Source of the DNA: Desulfitibacter sp. BRH_c19
Lineage (GTDB): Bacteria; Bacillota; DSM-16504; Desulfitibacterales; Desulfitibacteraceae
DNA length: 64,000 nt
NCBI GenBank assembly: GCA_001515945.1
Contig: LOER01000022.1
Coordinates: 1 to 64,000, forward strand
Direction of reading: 5' to 3'
Part shown: positions 17,061 through 26,141 of the stretch, in pieces
Layout of the letters: every line of letters begins with the position of its first letter
Position numbering within the stretch: the first letter of the stretch is position 1
The notes under the pieces: generated by a model
Database searches by the model: none
Seen by the model: the letters and a program-made list of their open reading frames with translations, nothing else
What the model was told of the DNA's origin: nothing
Position numbers and translations under genes: made by a program

Positions 17061-18632
17061 ATGGAGAAGAAGTATAGACTCGTTGCTTTAGTATTAATTT
17101 GTTTATTTACGGCTTTTATTTTTCTCGGATGTGGTGGAGGTAATGAGCAGGTTGAACCAGTTGATGAAGAAAAAATATTTATTATTGCTAGAAGTAATGA
17201 TGCTGGAACACTAGATGCTGGATATGGTTATTCAGAAAGTGAAATAGATTTAGTATATCATTTATATGAAGGTTTAGTTCAGTTTGTCGATGATGACTTA
17301 AACGTTGGTCCCGCACTAGCTGAAACATGGGATGTATCAGAAGATGGAAAGGTATGGACGTTCAATCTAAGACAAGGAGTAAAGTTTCATGACGGAACAG
17401 ATTTCAATGCTGATGCAGTAGTTTTTAGTTTTATGAGAGTATTGGATGAAAGTCACCCATACTATGGGCTGGGAGACTATTCATATTTTGATTACCTTCT
17501 TTCAGAAGCAGTAAATGATGTCAAAGCTATAGATGAGTTTACTGTTGAAGTAACACTTAATGATGTTTTTGCACCTTTTCTAACATATATGGGCTTATAC
17601 TCACAGTTTATCGGAAGCCCAACTGCCGTTGAGAAGTATGGGGAAGAGTACTTTAAAAATCCTGTGGGTACCGGTCCTTTTATGCTGGAGGAATGGAAAA
17701 GAGATGAGTATATTAAAATCACCAAGTTTGAGGATTACTGGGGATCAAAACCGGAGATGGACACTATAATTTGGAAGGTAGTTCCAGAGGGTTCTACTCG
17801 TTTAATGGAACTACAATCGGGACAAGTGCATGCAATTAAAAATATTATGCCTGAACAGGTAGCGACTATAACTAATGATGATAGTTTAGAGCTTATAAGA
17901 GTACCTGGTGCAAACCTATTTTATATTGTCTTGAATCATCAGGCTGAACCAATTGATAATTTGAAAGTTAGACAGGCTATAAGTCATGCCATTGATTTTG
18001 ATAAGCTAGTAGATGGGATTTATGAAGGTCTTGGAACACGTGCTATCAATCCAATGCCATCTACAATTTACGGATTTAATAATGACATAAAACCGTATGC
18101 TTATGATCCTGATAAAGCCAAGGAATTGCTTGCTGAGGCAGGCTATGCTGATGGTTTTGACATGGACATTCATGTATTCTCTGGTGCAAGAACATATGTA
18201 GGAAGGCCAGTTGATGCAGCAGAGGTAATGGCTGATGATTTAAATAAAATCGGCATCAAAGCAACTGTTGTTGTGAATGAGTGGGGTTCTCATAAAACTG
18301 TACTAGATAATTTCGACCATCAGTTTGGGTTAATTGGTTGGTTTGATGTACCATATCCAAGTAATTTCCTAAAGGTAATGCTTTTAGAAGGAGCTCGTAC
18401 AAATTATCATTCAGAGGAACTTGTGGACCTTGCTAATAAGGCTCTAAGCTCCTATGACAGAGCGGAGCAAGAAAAGTATTATCAGGAAATACAATTAAAG
18501 GTTCATGAGGACGTAATAATTATACCTATCGCTCATAGTGATTATACAGCAGCCATTTCAAAGAATGTCAAAGGTTTTAGAATAGATGCAATAGGTAATG
18601 CATTAATTCATAATGTAACCCTTGAGAACTAA
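17061..18632 (+). CDS. peptide/solute-binding lipoprotein, DppA/OppA (SBP_bac_5) family
   Basis: About 523 residues. The N-terminus has a lipoprotein signal ending in FIFLGCGGG (Cys at about residue 23). The family pattern follows: LAETWDVSEDGKVWTFNLRQGVKFHDG, GTGPFMLEEW and LKVRQAISHAIDFDKLV. ATG 17061 is chosen because GGGGAGG lies seven bases upstream; an upstream in-frame ATG overlaps dppF and would bury the signal peptide. It captures the solute outside the membrane for the permease pair. Being last in the operon and next to an amidohydrolase, it may bind a peptide-like amide that the hydrolase later opens. Confidence 0.92.
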   Translation: MEKKYRLVALVLICLFTAFIFLGCGGGNEQVEPVDEEKIFIIARSNDAGTLDAGYGYSESEIDLVYHLYEGLVQFVDDDLNVGPALAETWDVSEDGKVWTFNLRQGVKFHDGTDFNADAVVFSFMRVLDESHPYYGLGDYSYFDYLLSEAVNDVKAIDEFTVEVTLNDVFAPFLTYMGLYSQFIGSPTAVEKYGEEYFKNPVGTGPFMLEEWKRDEYIKITKFEDYWGSKPEMDTIIWKVVPEGSTRLMELQSGQVHAIKNIMPEQVATITNDDSLELIRVPGANLFYIVLNHQAEPIDNLKVRQAISHAIDFDKLVDGIYEGLGTRAINPMPSTIYGFNNDIKPYAYDPDKAKELLAEAGYADGFDMDIHVFSGARTYVGRPVDAAEVMADDLNKIGIKATVVVNEWGSHKTVLDNFDHQFGLIGWFDVPYPSNFLKVMLLEGARTNYHSEELVDLANKALSSYDRAEQEKYYQEIQLKVHEDVIIIPIAHSDYTAAISKNVKGFRIDAIGNALIHNVTLEN

Positions 18633-18639
18633 TTTTTGG

Positions 18640-18662
18640 GAGCAGACCAATTTGGTCTGCTC
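18640..18662 (+). terminator. hairpin after the binding-protein gene
   Basis: GAGCAGACC (18640-18648) pairs with GGTCTGCTC (18654-18662) around AATTT. There is no T-run, so partial termination or mRNA stabilisation is likely before the amidohydrolase gene. Confidence 0.55.
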
Positions 18663-18690
18663 TACTCACAAAGTGAGGTTGAGCTAAAAA

Positions 18691-19890
18691 ATGAAAACAA
18701 TATTAAGAGGAGCCACCCTTATTGATGGCACAGGAAGACCTCCTATTTATAATTCAGTAATAATTGTTGATAATGGAATAATAAAAAATGTTGGAGCTAC
18801 ATCGTATACTGATACAATAGAAGGTGGTGCACAAGTCATAGAATTAGATGGTCATACTATAATTCCTGGCTTAATTGATGCACATATTCACATGGATCTT
18901 CACGGCATGGCCAATACATATGAAGAAAACCTTGTTGAGGATAAGTTACGTTCCATAAGAACAGCTTGTGATATGGAGGTTACTTTGAAAAGGGGAATAA
19001 CTACCATTAGGAATGCAGGAAGTGTTAATCACATAGATTTTGCGGTAAAAGAAGCTGTTGATAATGGTTGGTGTAATGGACCAAATATTATTACTTGTGG
19101 TAGAATACTCAGTATAACTGCTAGCGGAAATGATTATTTCAAAGGAATGTACAGAGAAGCAGATGGTGTGCATGAGGTGCGTAAAGCTGCTCGTGAACAA
19201 ATAAAAAATGGTGCGGGTTTTCTAAAAGTTATGGCAACAGGTGCATATATGAACCCGGGAGGTGTACCTGGGGCTACTCAATTTGAAGAAGATGAATTAA
19301 AAGCAATTGTTCAAGAGGCAAACAAGCTAGAATTGAAGGTAGCTGCCCATGCTCATGGTAAGGAAGGAATAATGAATGCTATAAGGGCAGGGGTAGATAC
19401 AATTGAACATGGGACCTTTATGGATGATGAAGCAATTGATTTGTTAATTGAAAAGCAGATTTATTTAATACCAACCTATGTTGCCGGACATCTAATGTTG
19501 AAAAATGGAGTAGAAAATGGTGTACCTGCTCACATGATCCAAAAGAATTCACGTATCAGAGAGATTAGAGGTAAAAACCTGAAGAAAGCTATAGATGCAG
19601 GAGTGAAAGTAGCATTTGGTTCAGATGCCGGAACAAACTATAATTACCATGGCAATAATGCGCTGGAATTAATTCTATATGTTAACGAAGGTTTTATGGA
19701 TTCTATTAAGGCAATTTGTAGTGCTACAAAGATGTCTGCCGAGGCTTTAGGGATATCAGATAAAACAGGAACTTTAGAAGTTGGTAAAGCTGCGGATATA
19801 GTAGTTGTAAATGGAGTACTTGAACAATCTCTAGAGCCTTTAATGGATTCTGTTATTATGGTGTTTAAGGATGGACAATTAGTAAAATAG
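18691..19890 (+). CDS. metal-dependent amidohydrolase (imidazolonepropionase/prolidase-like)
   Basis: A 399-residue amidohydrolase superfamily enzyme. The metal-binding HIHMD motif follows IPGLIDA (residues about 59-68). Other ligands fit FLKVMATGAY (carboxylated Lys region), AAHAHGKEG and TIEHGTF, with the catalytic Asp in AFGSDAGTN. The C-terminal GTLEVGKAADIVVVNG closes the beta-sandwich. This branch contains Xaa-Pro dipeptidases and other imidazolonepropionase-like hydrolases acting on cyclic or peptide amides. It is in tandem with the peptide importer, which suggests that it cleaves what the importer brings in. Cytoplasmic, no signal peptide. Confidence 0.85.
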   Translation: MKTILRGATLIDGTGRPPIYNSVIIVDNGIIKNVGATSYTDTIEGGAQVIELDGHTIIPGLIDAHIHMDLHGMANTYEENLVEDKLRSIRTACDMEVTLKRGITTIRNAGSVNHIDFAVKEAVDNGWCNGPNIITCGRILSITASGNDYFKGMYREADGVHEVRKAAREQIKNGAGFLKVMATGAYMNPGGVPGATQFEEDELKAIVQEANKLELKVAAHAHGKEGIMNAIRAGVDTIEHGTFMDDEAIDLLIEKQIYLIPTYVAGHLMLKNGVENGVPAHMIQKNSRIREIRGKNLKKAIDAGVKVAFGSDAGTNYNYHGNNALELILYVNEGFMDSIKAICSATKMSAEALGISDKTGTLEVGKAADIVVVNGVLEQSLEPLMDSVIMVFKDGQLVK

Positions 19891-19933
19891 TTTCACTTAG
19901 GATTATTATTAATATAAAAGGTGTGGACATCAA

Positions 19934-20794
19934 TTGCAAAATCAAAGTTCATTTTTTGAAAAAGTTAAAGAAAAGAGCCATGAATTATCTCCGAAACAAA
20001 CTCAACTTGCTAAATATCTTATGAATAACTATAAAAGTGCAGCTTTCCAGAATATTATCAAAATTGCTAAGGACGCAGAGGTTAGTGAAGCTACTGTTGT
20101 ACGATTAGCAACTACTCTTGATTATTCTGGCTTTCCAGAAATGTTGGATGATCTGCAAAAGATTGTTCAGTATGAATTAAGTGCTTTTGAAAGTATTAGA
20201 AATACATACAAGGGAGAAAAAATTAAGCAGTTAAATGTTTTGGAAACAGTAATAAATTATGACCAAAAAAATGTACAAAAGACTTTGCAAAGTGTATTAT
20301 TATCTGATATTGAATGGATTGCCCATGCTATACAGGCCTCAAAAAAAGTGATAATCGTGGGTTTATATGCATCAAGCTTTTTAGCACAATACTTTGGCTA
20401 TAATTTGGGAAAGGTAAAGGAAAATGTTCATATAATTAATGAAGATAGCGTGGTATTAAATAACATATTATTGGATTGTGGACCTGATACCATAGTATTT
20501 TTAACTGCTTTTCCTAGATATCCTAAAAAGATTCAATACTTAGGAGAGATGTTTAAGAAAAAAGGAGCAAATGTAATTGGGATAACTGACAGTATCCTAT
20601 CGCCTTTAAAGGCTGTATCAAATAAGCTATTAATTGTACCTCTGCAGTATATGTCCTTTACAGACCCATGTTGTGCAATTCTTTTTTTGCTCCAGTCAAT
20701 TATCATGGAATTCATGTCAATAGACCCAGAAGGGGCGGAAGAAAAGCTAGGAGCTTTTGATGATTATGTAGAACAGATGAAATATTTTAAATAA
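19934..20794 (+). CDS. RpiR/MurR-family transcriptional regulator
   Basis: A 286-residue regulator. An N-terminal helix-turn-helix (KIAKDAEVSEATVVRLATTLDYSGFPEM, shown in part, residues about 40-66) is followed by a SIS domain (about 120-250, KKVIIVGLYASSFLA) that binds phosphosugars or related ligands. TTG 19934 is the start, after AAGGTGTGG. Located just after the peptide-transport/amidohydrolase genes, it is the likely local regulator of that unit. Confidence 0.88.
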   Translation: MQNQSSFFEKVKEKSHELSPKQTQLAKYLMNNYKSAAFQNIIKIAKDAEVSEATVVRLATTLDYSGFPEMLDDLQKIVQYELSAFESIRNTYKGEKIKQLNVLETVINYDQKNVQKTLQSVLLSDIEWIAHAIQASKKVIIVGLYASSFLAQYFGYNLGKVKENVHIINEDSVVLNNILLDCGPDTIVFLTAFPRYPKKIQYLGEMFKKKGANVIGITDSILSPLKAVSNKLLIVPLQYMSFTDPCCAILFLLQSIIMEFMSIDPEGAEEKLGAFDDYVEQMKYFK

Positions 20795-20909
20795 AACCAT
20801 ATAGATAAACTCAATATGGTTTCCTTATAAAAACTCACAATTTATATACAATAATTCTTCATTTTGGGTAAAATAATATCAAATATCCACAGGAGGTATA
20901 GATTTTGCC

Positions 20910-21959
20910 ATGACTAATTCTAAGGAAAAAGAAACTATTGAAAGTAAAAATAAGACAACTATTAATAAAACTGAAGATGAGTGGAAAAAGCAACTTCCTC
21001 CGGAGGCTTATCATGTATTAAGAGAAAAGGGAACAGAAAGGCCCTTTACAGATAATAAGTACTATGAACACAAGGAGAAGGGTTTATACAGCTGTGCTGG
21101 ATGTGGAAATCCATTATTCAGTTCAGAAAAGAAATTTGACTCTGGAACAGGATGGCCAAGCTATTATGATGTTCTCTCAGAAGAAAGTGTTGAAGTAAAA
21201 AAAGATCGGAGTCTCGGAATGGAAAGGACAGAGGTTCTTTGTGCAAAGTGTCGGGGTCATTTAGGGCACCTATTTGATGATGGTCCCCAACCCACAGGGC
21301 AACGATACTGTATAAATTCAGCTTCATTAGATTTTAAAAAGGATGAAAAACAGAAGGCTTCTTTTGGATTGGGTTGATTCTGGGGCCCAGATGCCCAGTT
21401 TGGGTTATTGAATGGAGTCATAAGCACAAAGGTAGGGTATGCAGGAGGAACAACAATTAATCCTACATATAGAAATATGGGAGACCATACTGAATCATTG
21501 GAGATTGAATATAATCCTACTGTTATAAGTTATGATGAAATAGTAGATTTCTTTTGGAACAGTCATAATCCAACTAGTGAGCCATGGTCAAAGCAGTACA
21601 TGTCTATAGCTTTTTACCATAGTAATCTACAGAAAGAAGTCTTACTTACCTTGAAAAAGGAGCAGGAGCTTAAGAAGGGTAAAAAAATATATACGGAATT
21701 GATGGAAGCAGATATGTTCTACTCGGCAGAGGATTATCACCAGAAATACTATCTACAAGGAGTAAGCGAACTGATGAAAGAATTGCTAGCACTTTATCCT
21801 AACTTTAATGACTTTGTAAAATCAACAGCAGCAGCAAAGATTAATGGTTATGTTGCTGGTTATGGTTCTATTGAAAATCTAAAACTTGAGATAGATAGTT
21901 TTGGCTTATCAAACAAAGGGCAGGAACATCTCACGAGATTGGTAAAGAAATTAATATAG
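20910..21959 (+). CDS. msrAB: MsrB-MsrA fusion methionine sulfoxide reductase, selenocysteine (UGA) at the MsrA catalytic site
   Basis: Two frames, 20910-21377 and 21408-21959, are in the same phase and separated only by a TGA at 21375-21377. Read through, the junction is [14 protein letters not shown], and every MsrA has GCFWG here with Cys as the nucleophile, so UGA falls exactly on the catalytic residue. The product would be 349 residues with Sec at 156. The MsrB half has zinc pairs SCAGC and CAKC and the resolving/catalytic [11 protein letters not shown]. The MsrA half has the conserved GYAGG and EDYHQKYY. It repairs R- and S-methionine sulfoxide with thioredoxin. A short hairpin just after UGA (CTGGG 21380-21384 with CCCAG 21394-21398) may be the SECIS. 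Selenoprotein MsrA is known in some Clostridia. Sec machinery is not in the window. Confidence 0.88.
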
Positions 21960-21967
21960 ATTATGAA

Positions 21968-22007
21968 ATAGCGGTGTATATATGAATACTGATATATACA
22001 CCGCTAT
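21968..22007. terminator. bidirectional terminator between msrAB and tetR
   Basis: Arms 21968-21983 and 21992-22007 pair perfectly over 16 bp with an 8-base loop. It lies between two convergent genes and has T-rich sequence on the plus side. Confidence 0.8.
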
Positions 22008-22023
22008 CTGTTTAACTGCTTTT

Positions 22024-22689
22024 TTACCTATATGCATAAATTATTTTTTTTATGTATTTCATAGTTTTTTGAACTGCCTCATCAACAGAATAATCAACCT
22101 GCTTATTTATTATCCTCAGTAGCATTCCTTGGTATATAAGTAAAACTACCTCATTTACTTCTACTAGGTCTTTCTCTTTTATATACCCCTCTTTGACACA
22201 AGCCTCTAAGATAGTCCTTGCTCTGGCGTATATATCTTGTTTCAATAGCATTGGCAACAAATCTTCAGGTTGCTCTCCAAGATCCTGGGGGTAGAGTTCA
22301 TAATATATTTTTATGGATTCCTCTAATGGAATATCTAGCTTAGCAAAAAATATAGCATGATATATTTCCGGTTTATCATATGAATAAAAACAAAAAGTCT
22401 CCCATACTCGAAAGTATCTTTCTAAAGCATTGGTTATTCCAGTAACATATCTTGGTAGGCTTTGTGCATATTCCCTAAGAAATCGCATGGATGCAAAAAA
22501 TATAAGGTGATCTAAATTTTGGAAGTAGTTATACAATGTTGCACTATTATAGCCAGCTAGATCAGCTACTTTTCGAACTGTAACACCACCCAAACCTTCT
22601 TCTTCAACAATTTGGGAAGCTGCTTCTATAAAGTAACGCATCATTCTTTGCTTTTGAATTTCTCTCATGACTCTCCTCGCAATATCCAT
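22024..22689 (-). CDS. TetR-family transcriptional regulator
   Basis: A 221-residue repressor. The N-terminal helix-turn-helix reads GGVTVRKVADLAGYNSATLYNYF in the usual place (split here as VTVRKVADLAGYNSATLYNY, residues about 35-54). The rest is an all-helical ligand-binding domain with no recognisable specificity. It is divergent from the BCCT transporter gene, and a 7-bp inverted repeat overlaps the -35 region of that gene's probable promoter. It therefore probably controls uptake of a betaine-type compound and the MttB homologue downstream. Confidence 0.88.
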   Translation of the reverse strand: MDIARRVMREIQKQRMMRYFIEAASQIVEEEGLGGVTVRKVADLAGYNSATLYNYFQNLDHLIFFASMRFLREYAQSLPRYVTGITNALERYFRVWETFCFYSYDKPEIYHAIFFAKLDIPLEESIKIYYELYPQDLGEQPEDLLPMLLKQDIYARARTILEACVKEGYIKEKDLVEVNEVVLLIYQGMLLRIINKQVDYSVDEAVQKTMKYIKKIIYAYR

Positions 22690-22764
22690 TTAATGATTCC
22701 TTGAACAGATTATATATTATAGAATATATATTTACAATGCATAAACACATTTGTTTTAATATAT

Positions 22765-22797
22765 ATGTTTACTAAATAAACATGATTATGATAGAAT
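22765..22797 (+). promoter_or_regulatory. promoter and candidate TetR operator of the BCCT gene
   Basis: ATGTTTA (22765-22771) and TAAACAT (22777-22783) form an inverted repeat with a 5-base spacer. TTTACT (22768-22773) and TAGAAT (22792-22797) make a plausible -35/-10 with an 18-base spacer, so repressor binding would block the polymerase. Confidence 0.5.
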
Positions 22798-22914
22798 ATA
22801 TCCATAAATACGATAATTTAAAAAATTGATGAAAGGAGAAAAGGATTAGAATTGCCTAAATTTTAAGAAAATTTACTATTATTTACCTTACAAAATATTC
22901 TAAGGAGTGTTAAA

Positions 22915-24399
22915 ATGGAACATAAAGGCAAGATTGACCCTATAGTTTTTTATGTGTCATTAGTTCTATGTATGATTTTTGTTGCTTGGGGGGTAATATC
23001 ACCAGCAAATCTAAACAGTGTTTCAGGAGCTGTTTTAAACTATCTTATTGCTAATTTTGGATGGTTATATCTTTTGTCAGCATTTATATTTTTAATTTTT
23101 GTGATTTATTTAGCTGTATCACGATATGGAACAATAAAACTAGGCAAGGACAATGAAAGCCCAGAATATTCAACTTTTGCCTGGCTAGCAATGCTTTTCA
23201 CAACAGGCATGGGAATTGGACTAGTATTTTGGAGTGTTGCTGAACCTATGACTCATTATATAAATCCACCCATGGGAGAAGGAGGCACAACTGAGGCAGC
23301 TGGTATGGCTATGAAATATACCTTTTTCCATTGGGGTTTACATGCGTGGGCAATTTTTGCACTAGTTGGCTTAGCGCTTGCATATTTTCAATTCAGAAAA
23401 GGAAAGCCTGGTCTAATTAGTTCAGTCTTTTATCCAATATTAGGAGACAAAGTAGATGGACCAATAGGTAAAACGATTGATATCTTAGCAGTTTTTGCTA
23501 CTATATTTGGTCTGGGGACATCCCTTGGACTTGGCACACAGCAAATAAATAGTGGTTTAGAATATCTCTATGGAATACCGAATAGTCCAATGGTAAATAT
23601 TATTATTATTGTAGTAATCACAACTATTTTTACTGGTGCTGCTATAGTAGGTATCGAAAAGGCAATAGCATTGATTGCCAAATTAACTGTTTATGGAGCA
23701 ATTGGACTTTTAGTATTTTTGATTCTTTTTGGTCCAACAAGGTTCATATTTAATATATTTTCAGAAACCTTAGGTAGCTATCTAGGGCAAATAATTCCTA
23801 TGAGCTTATGGACTGATGCCATAGAACAAAAGGGTTGGTCTGGTGGATGGACAATCTTTTATTGGGCATGGTGGATAGCCTGGGGACCCTTTGTAGGCCA
23901 GTTTATAGCTAGAATATCTCGGGGTAGGACAATTAGAGAATTTGTTTTAGGAGTTTTATTGGTACCAACAGTATTTAGTGTTCTCTGGCTGTCTGTTTTT
24001 GGAGGAAGTGGTTTATTTCTAGAAATAGTAGGTGGCGTAGATATTAGCACAGCTGTTAACAATGATATGGCATCTGCTTTATTTGTTACATTGTCTAATT
24101 TTCCAATTAGCTCTATTACCTCAGTTTTAGCCATATTATTAATATCTGCTTTCTTTATCACATCAGCAGATTCTGGAACATTCGTAGTTGGGATGTTGAC
24201 TTCTAAAGGAAGCTTTGAACCGAGTAATTGGGTAAAAGGTATATGGGGGACTATTCTTGGAGGCGTGGCTGCGGTTCTATTATTATCCGGGGGATTAGGA
24301 GCTTTACAGACTGCATCTATTGTTTCTGCATTTCCCTTTATGTTGGTCATGTTGGTGATGATGTATTCATTATTAAAAGCCTTTAGTGAAGAGGTTTAA
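22915..24399 (+). CDS. BCCT-family betaine/carnitine/choline transporter
   Basis: A 494-residue membrane protein with twelve predicted segments. The BCCT signature is present: GMGIGLVFWSVAEPMTHY (residues about 98-115) and the Trp-rich WTIFYWAWWIAWGPFVGQFI (about 310-329) that forms the aromatic cage for a quaternary ammonium group. It lacks the long C-terminal osmosensor tail of BetP. The next gene, 77 bases downstream, is a glycine-betaine-type MttB homologue, so the pair probably imports and demethylates glycine betaine or a related compound as in Desulfitobacterium. Confidence 0.93.
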   Translation: MEHKGKIDPIVFYVSLVLCMIFVAWGVISPANLNSVSGAVLNYLIANFGWLYLLSAFIFLIFVIYLAVSRYGTIKLGKDNESPEYSTFAWLAMLFTTGMGIGLVFWSVAEPMTHYINPPMGEGGTTEAAGMAMKYTFFHWGLHAWAIFALVGLALAYFQFRKGKPGLISSVFYPILGDKVDGPIGKTIDILAVFATIFGLGTSLGLGTQQINSGLEYLYGIPNSPMVNIIIIVVITTIFTGAAIVGIEKAIALIAKLTVYGAIGLLVFLILFGPTRFIFNIFSETLGSYLGQIIPMSLWTDAIEQKGWSGGWTIFYWAWWIAWGPFVGQFIARISRGRTIREFVLGVLLVPTVFSVLWLSVFGGSGLFLEIVGGVDISTAVNNDMASALFVTLSNFPISSITSVLAILLISAFFITSADSGTFVVGMLTSKGSFEPSNWVKGIWGTILGGVAAVLLLSGGLGALQTASIVSAFPFMLVMLVMMYSLLKAFSEEV

Positions 24400-24476
24400 A
24401 AACATAGTATTGTAAAAAATTTTGCAAAGCGTTTTTTAAAGTGCGCAAATATAATAAAATACTAGGGGGTCTTAAA

Positions 24477-25865
24477 ATGCAAAAAATGTTAAGTGAGGAG
24501 CAGCTAGAACAAATTCATAAGTCGTCTGTGGATATTCTTACAAATACTGGCATGGACTTTTTATATGATCCTGCAATAGATTATTTTACAAAAGCAGGAT
24601 TTAAGGTAGAGGGTAAAAGGGTATTTTTTACCGAGGAACAGATAACGAAATACCTTGCGACTGTGCCAAAAGAATTTTCCATGTATGGTAGAGATGGTAA
24701 TGATGTTGTAATAGGGGGAGATAACATTTGTTTAGCACCTGGATATGGTGCTCCCTTCGTTATGGAAAATGGTAAGAATAGAAAAGCATCATTAGAGGAC
24801 TTTAAAAAATTTGCTAAGCTAGCAGGTTCCAGTAAATATATTGATGTTACTGGTGGAGTGTTAGTAGAACCAAATGATATTCCTGTAAATGAAAGACATA
24901 TGGAAATGACTTACAACCTTGTCAAGCATTCCCCAAAACCATTTATGGGAAGTGCATCTGGGAAAAAAGAAGCAAGGGACACAATTGAGATAGCAAAAAT
25001 CCTATTTGGATCAGATTTCGTAGATGAAAAACCTGTTATGGTTACCTTGATTAATTCATTAACACCTTTAAAGTACGATGATAGGATGTTAGCGGCTCTT
25101 GTGGAATATGCTGAGGCTGGGCAACCAGTAATAACAGCTTCCTTAGCAATGGCAGGCTCTACAAGTCCAGCAACCCTGGCAGGCACACTTGCAGTTCAGA
25201 ATGCAGAAGTTCTTGGGGGTATGGTATTAACCCAAGTAATCAATCCTGGAACACCAGTTATTTATGGTGCAGCATCTTCAATTACTGCGATGAGATATGG
25301 AAGCCTGTCCATTGGAGCTCCTGAATCAATGATGGTTATAAGTGCAAGTGCTCAGCTAGCAAAATGGTATGGTGTACCAGTTAGGGGTGGCGGATCACTT
25401 ACTGACTCCAAAATTCCAGACAATCAAGCCAGCTATGAATCAGCGATAGTAATGCTTGGTACTGCTGCATCAGGGATCAATTTCGTGTTACACGCAGCTG
25501 GCATCTTGCAATATTATAATGCCATGAGTTATGATAAGTTTATGATTGATGAAGAGGTTTGTGGAATGGTTAAAAGAATTAAAAAAGGCATAGAGGTTAA
25601 TGAAGAAACATTAGCCACAGATTTGATTAAGCAAATTGGTCCAGGTGGAGAATTCCTAACAACTCAGCATACACTTAAGCACCACCGTAGTGAATATTTC
25701 CCTGCAGTTATATCGGATAGAGCGGCTTATGACGTATGGGGGATAGAAAGACATGATGCCATAGCGAAGGGTAAGTTAGCAATGCAGGAAAGACTAGCTG
25801 CAGATGTTAATTTCCTTGATGAAGATGTAGATAAAGCAATAAGAAACTATATGTCCAAAAAATAG
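24477..25865 (+). CDS. MttB-superfamily methyltransferase without pyrrolysine (glycine-betaine MtgB-like)
   Basis: A 462-residue member of the trimethylamine methyltransferase superfamily. It transfers a methyl group from a quaternary amine to the cobalt of a corrinoid protein. The active-site stretch PVRGGGSLTDSKIPDNQ aligns with PSWVAGG-Pyl-CDSKLPDAQ of the UAG-containing paralogue at 35204, with Leu in place of Pyl, as in non-Pyl members such as glycine betaine methyltransferase MtgB. ATG 24477 has AGGGGG upstream; the longer frame from 24441 adds 12 unsupported residues. The BCCT gene upstream supports a betaine substrate. No corrinoid protein or activase is encoded in the window, so partners must be elsewhere. 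Confidence 0.85.
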   Translation: MQKMLSEEQLEQIHKSSVDILTNTGMDFLYDPAIDYFTKAGFKVEGKRVFFTEEQITKYLATVPKEFSMYGRDGNDVVIGGDNICLAPGYGAPFVMENGKNRKASLEDFKKFAKLAGSSKYIDVTGGVLVEPNDIPVNERHMEMTYNLVKHSPKPFMGSASGKKEARDTIEIAKILFGSDFVDEKPVMVTLINSLTPLKYDDRMLAALVEYAEAGQPVITASLAMAGSTSPATLAGTLAVQNAEVLGGMVLTQVINPGTPVIYGAASSITAMRYGSLSIGAPESMMVISASAQLAKWYGVPVRGGGSLTDSKIPDNQASYESAIVMLGTAASGINFVLHAAGILQYYNAMSYDKFMIDEEVCGMVKRIKKGIEVNEETLATDLIKQIGPGGEFLTTQHTLKHHRSEYFPAVISDRAAYDVWGIERHDAIAKGKLAMQERLAADVNFLDEDVDKAIRNYMSKK

Positions 25866-25900
25866 ATATATATTGAATCCTATAGTAACTAACAGAAAGA

Positions 25901-25941
25901 TGGGCTGAGCCAAAGAAAATTTTGGACAGTCCATATTTTTG
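25901..25941 (+). terminator. probable terminator after the MttB homologue
   Basis: TGGGCTGAGCCAAA (25901-25914) is mostly complementary to TTTGGACAGTCCA (25921-25933), followed by TATTTTTGTTT. Confidence 0.6.
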
Positions 25942-26141
25942 TTTAACTGAAACTAAACTGACCTTACAGTTAAAAAAGCGATACAAAATTTTAAGTGTGA
26001 GTCTTTTTTTACAATATTATATAGTCTTCGACACAATTTGTTTGTTTTCCCGAAGGAATTAGCGGTTATAATAGGAAACTATTCCTAAATCAAAGTAGTG
26101 ATAATATTCAAATATTTATTGATTTAGGAGGAATAATTTTA

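Noticed and set aside
21375-21377. TGA as the natural end of a separate msrB followed by an msrA pseudogene
   Set aside because: The downstream frame has no own ribosome site and lacks only the catalytic residue, which the TGA supplies.
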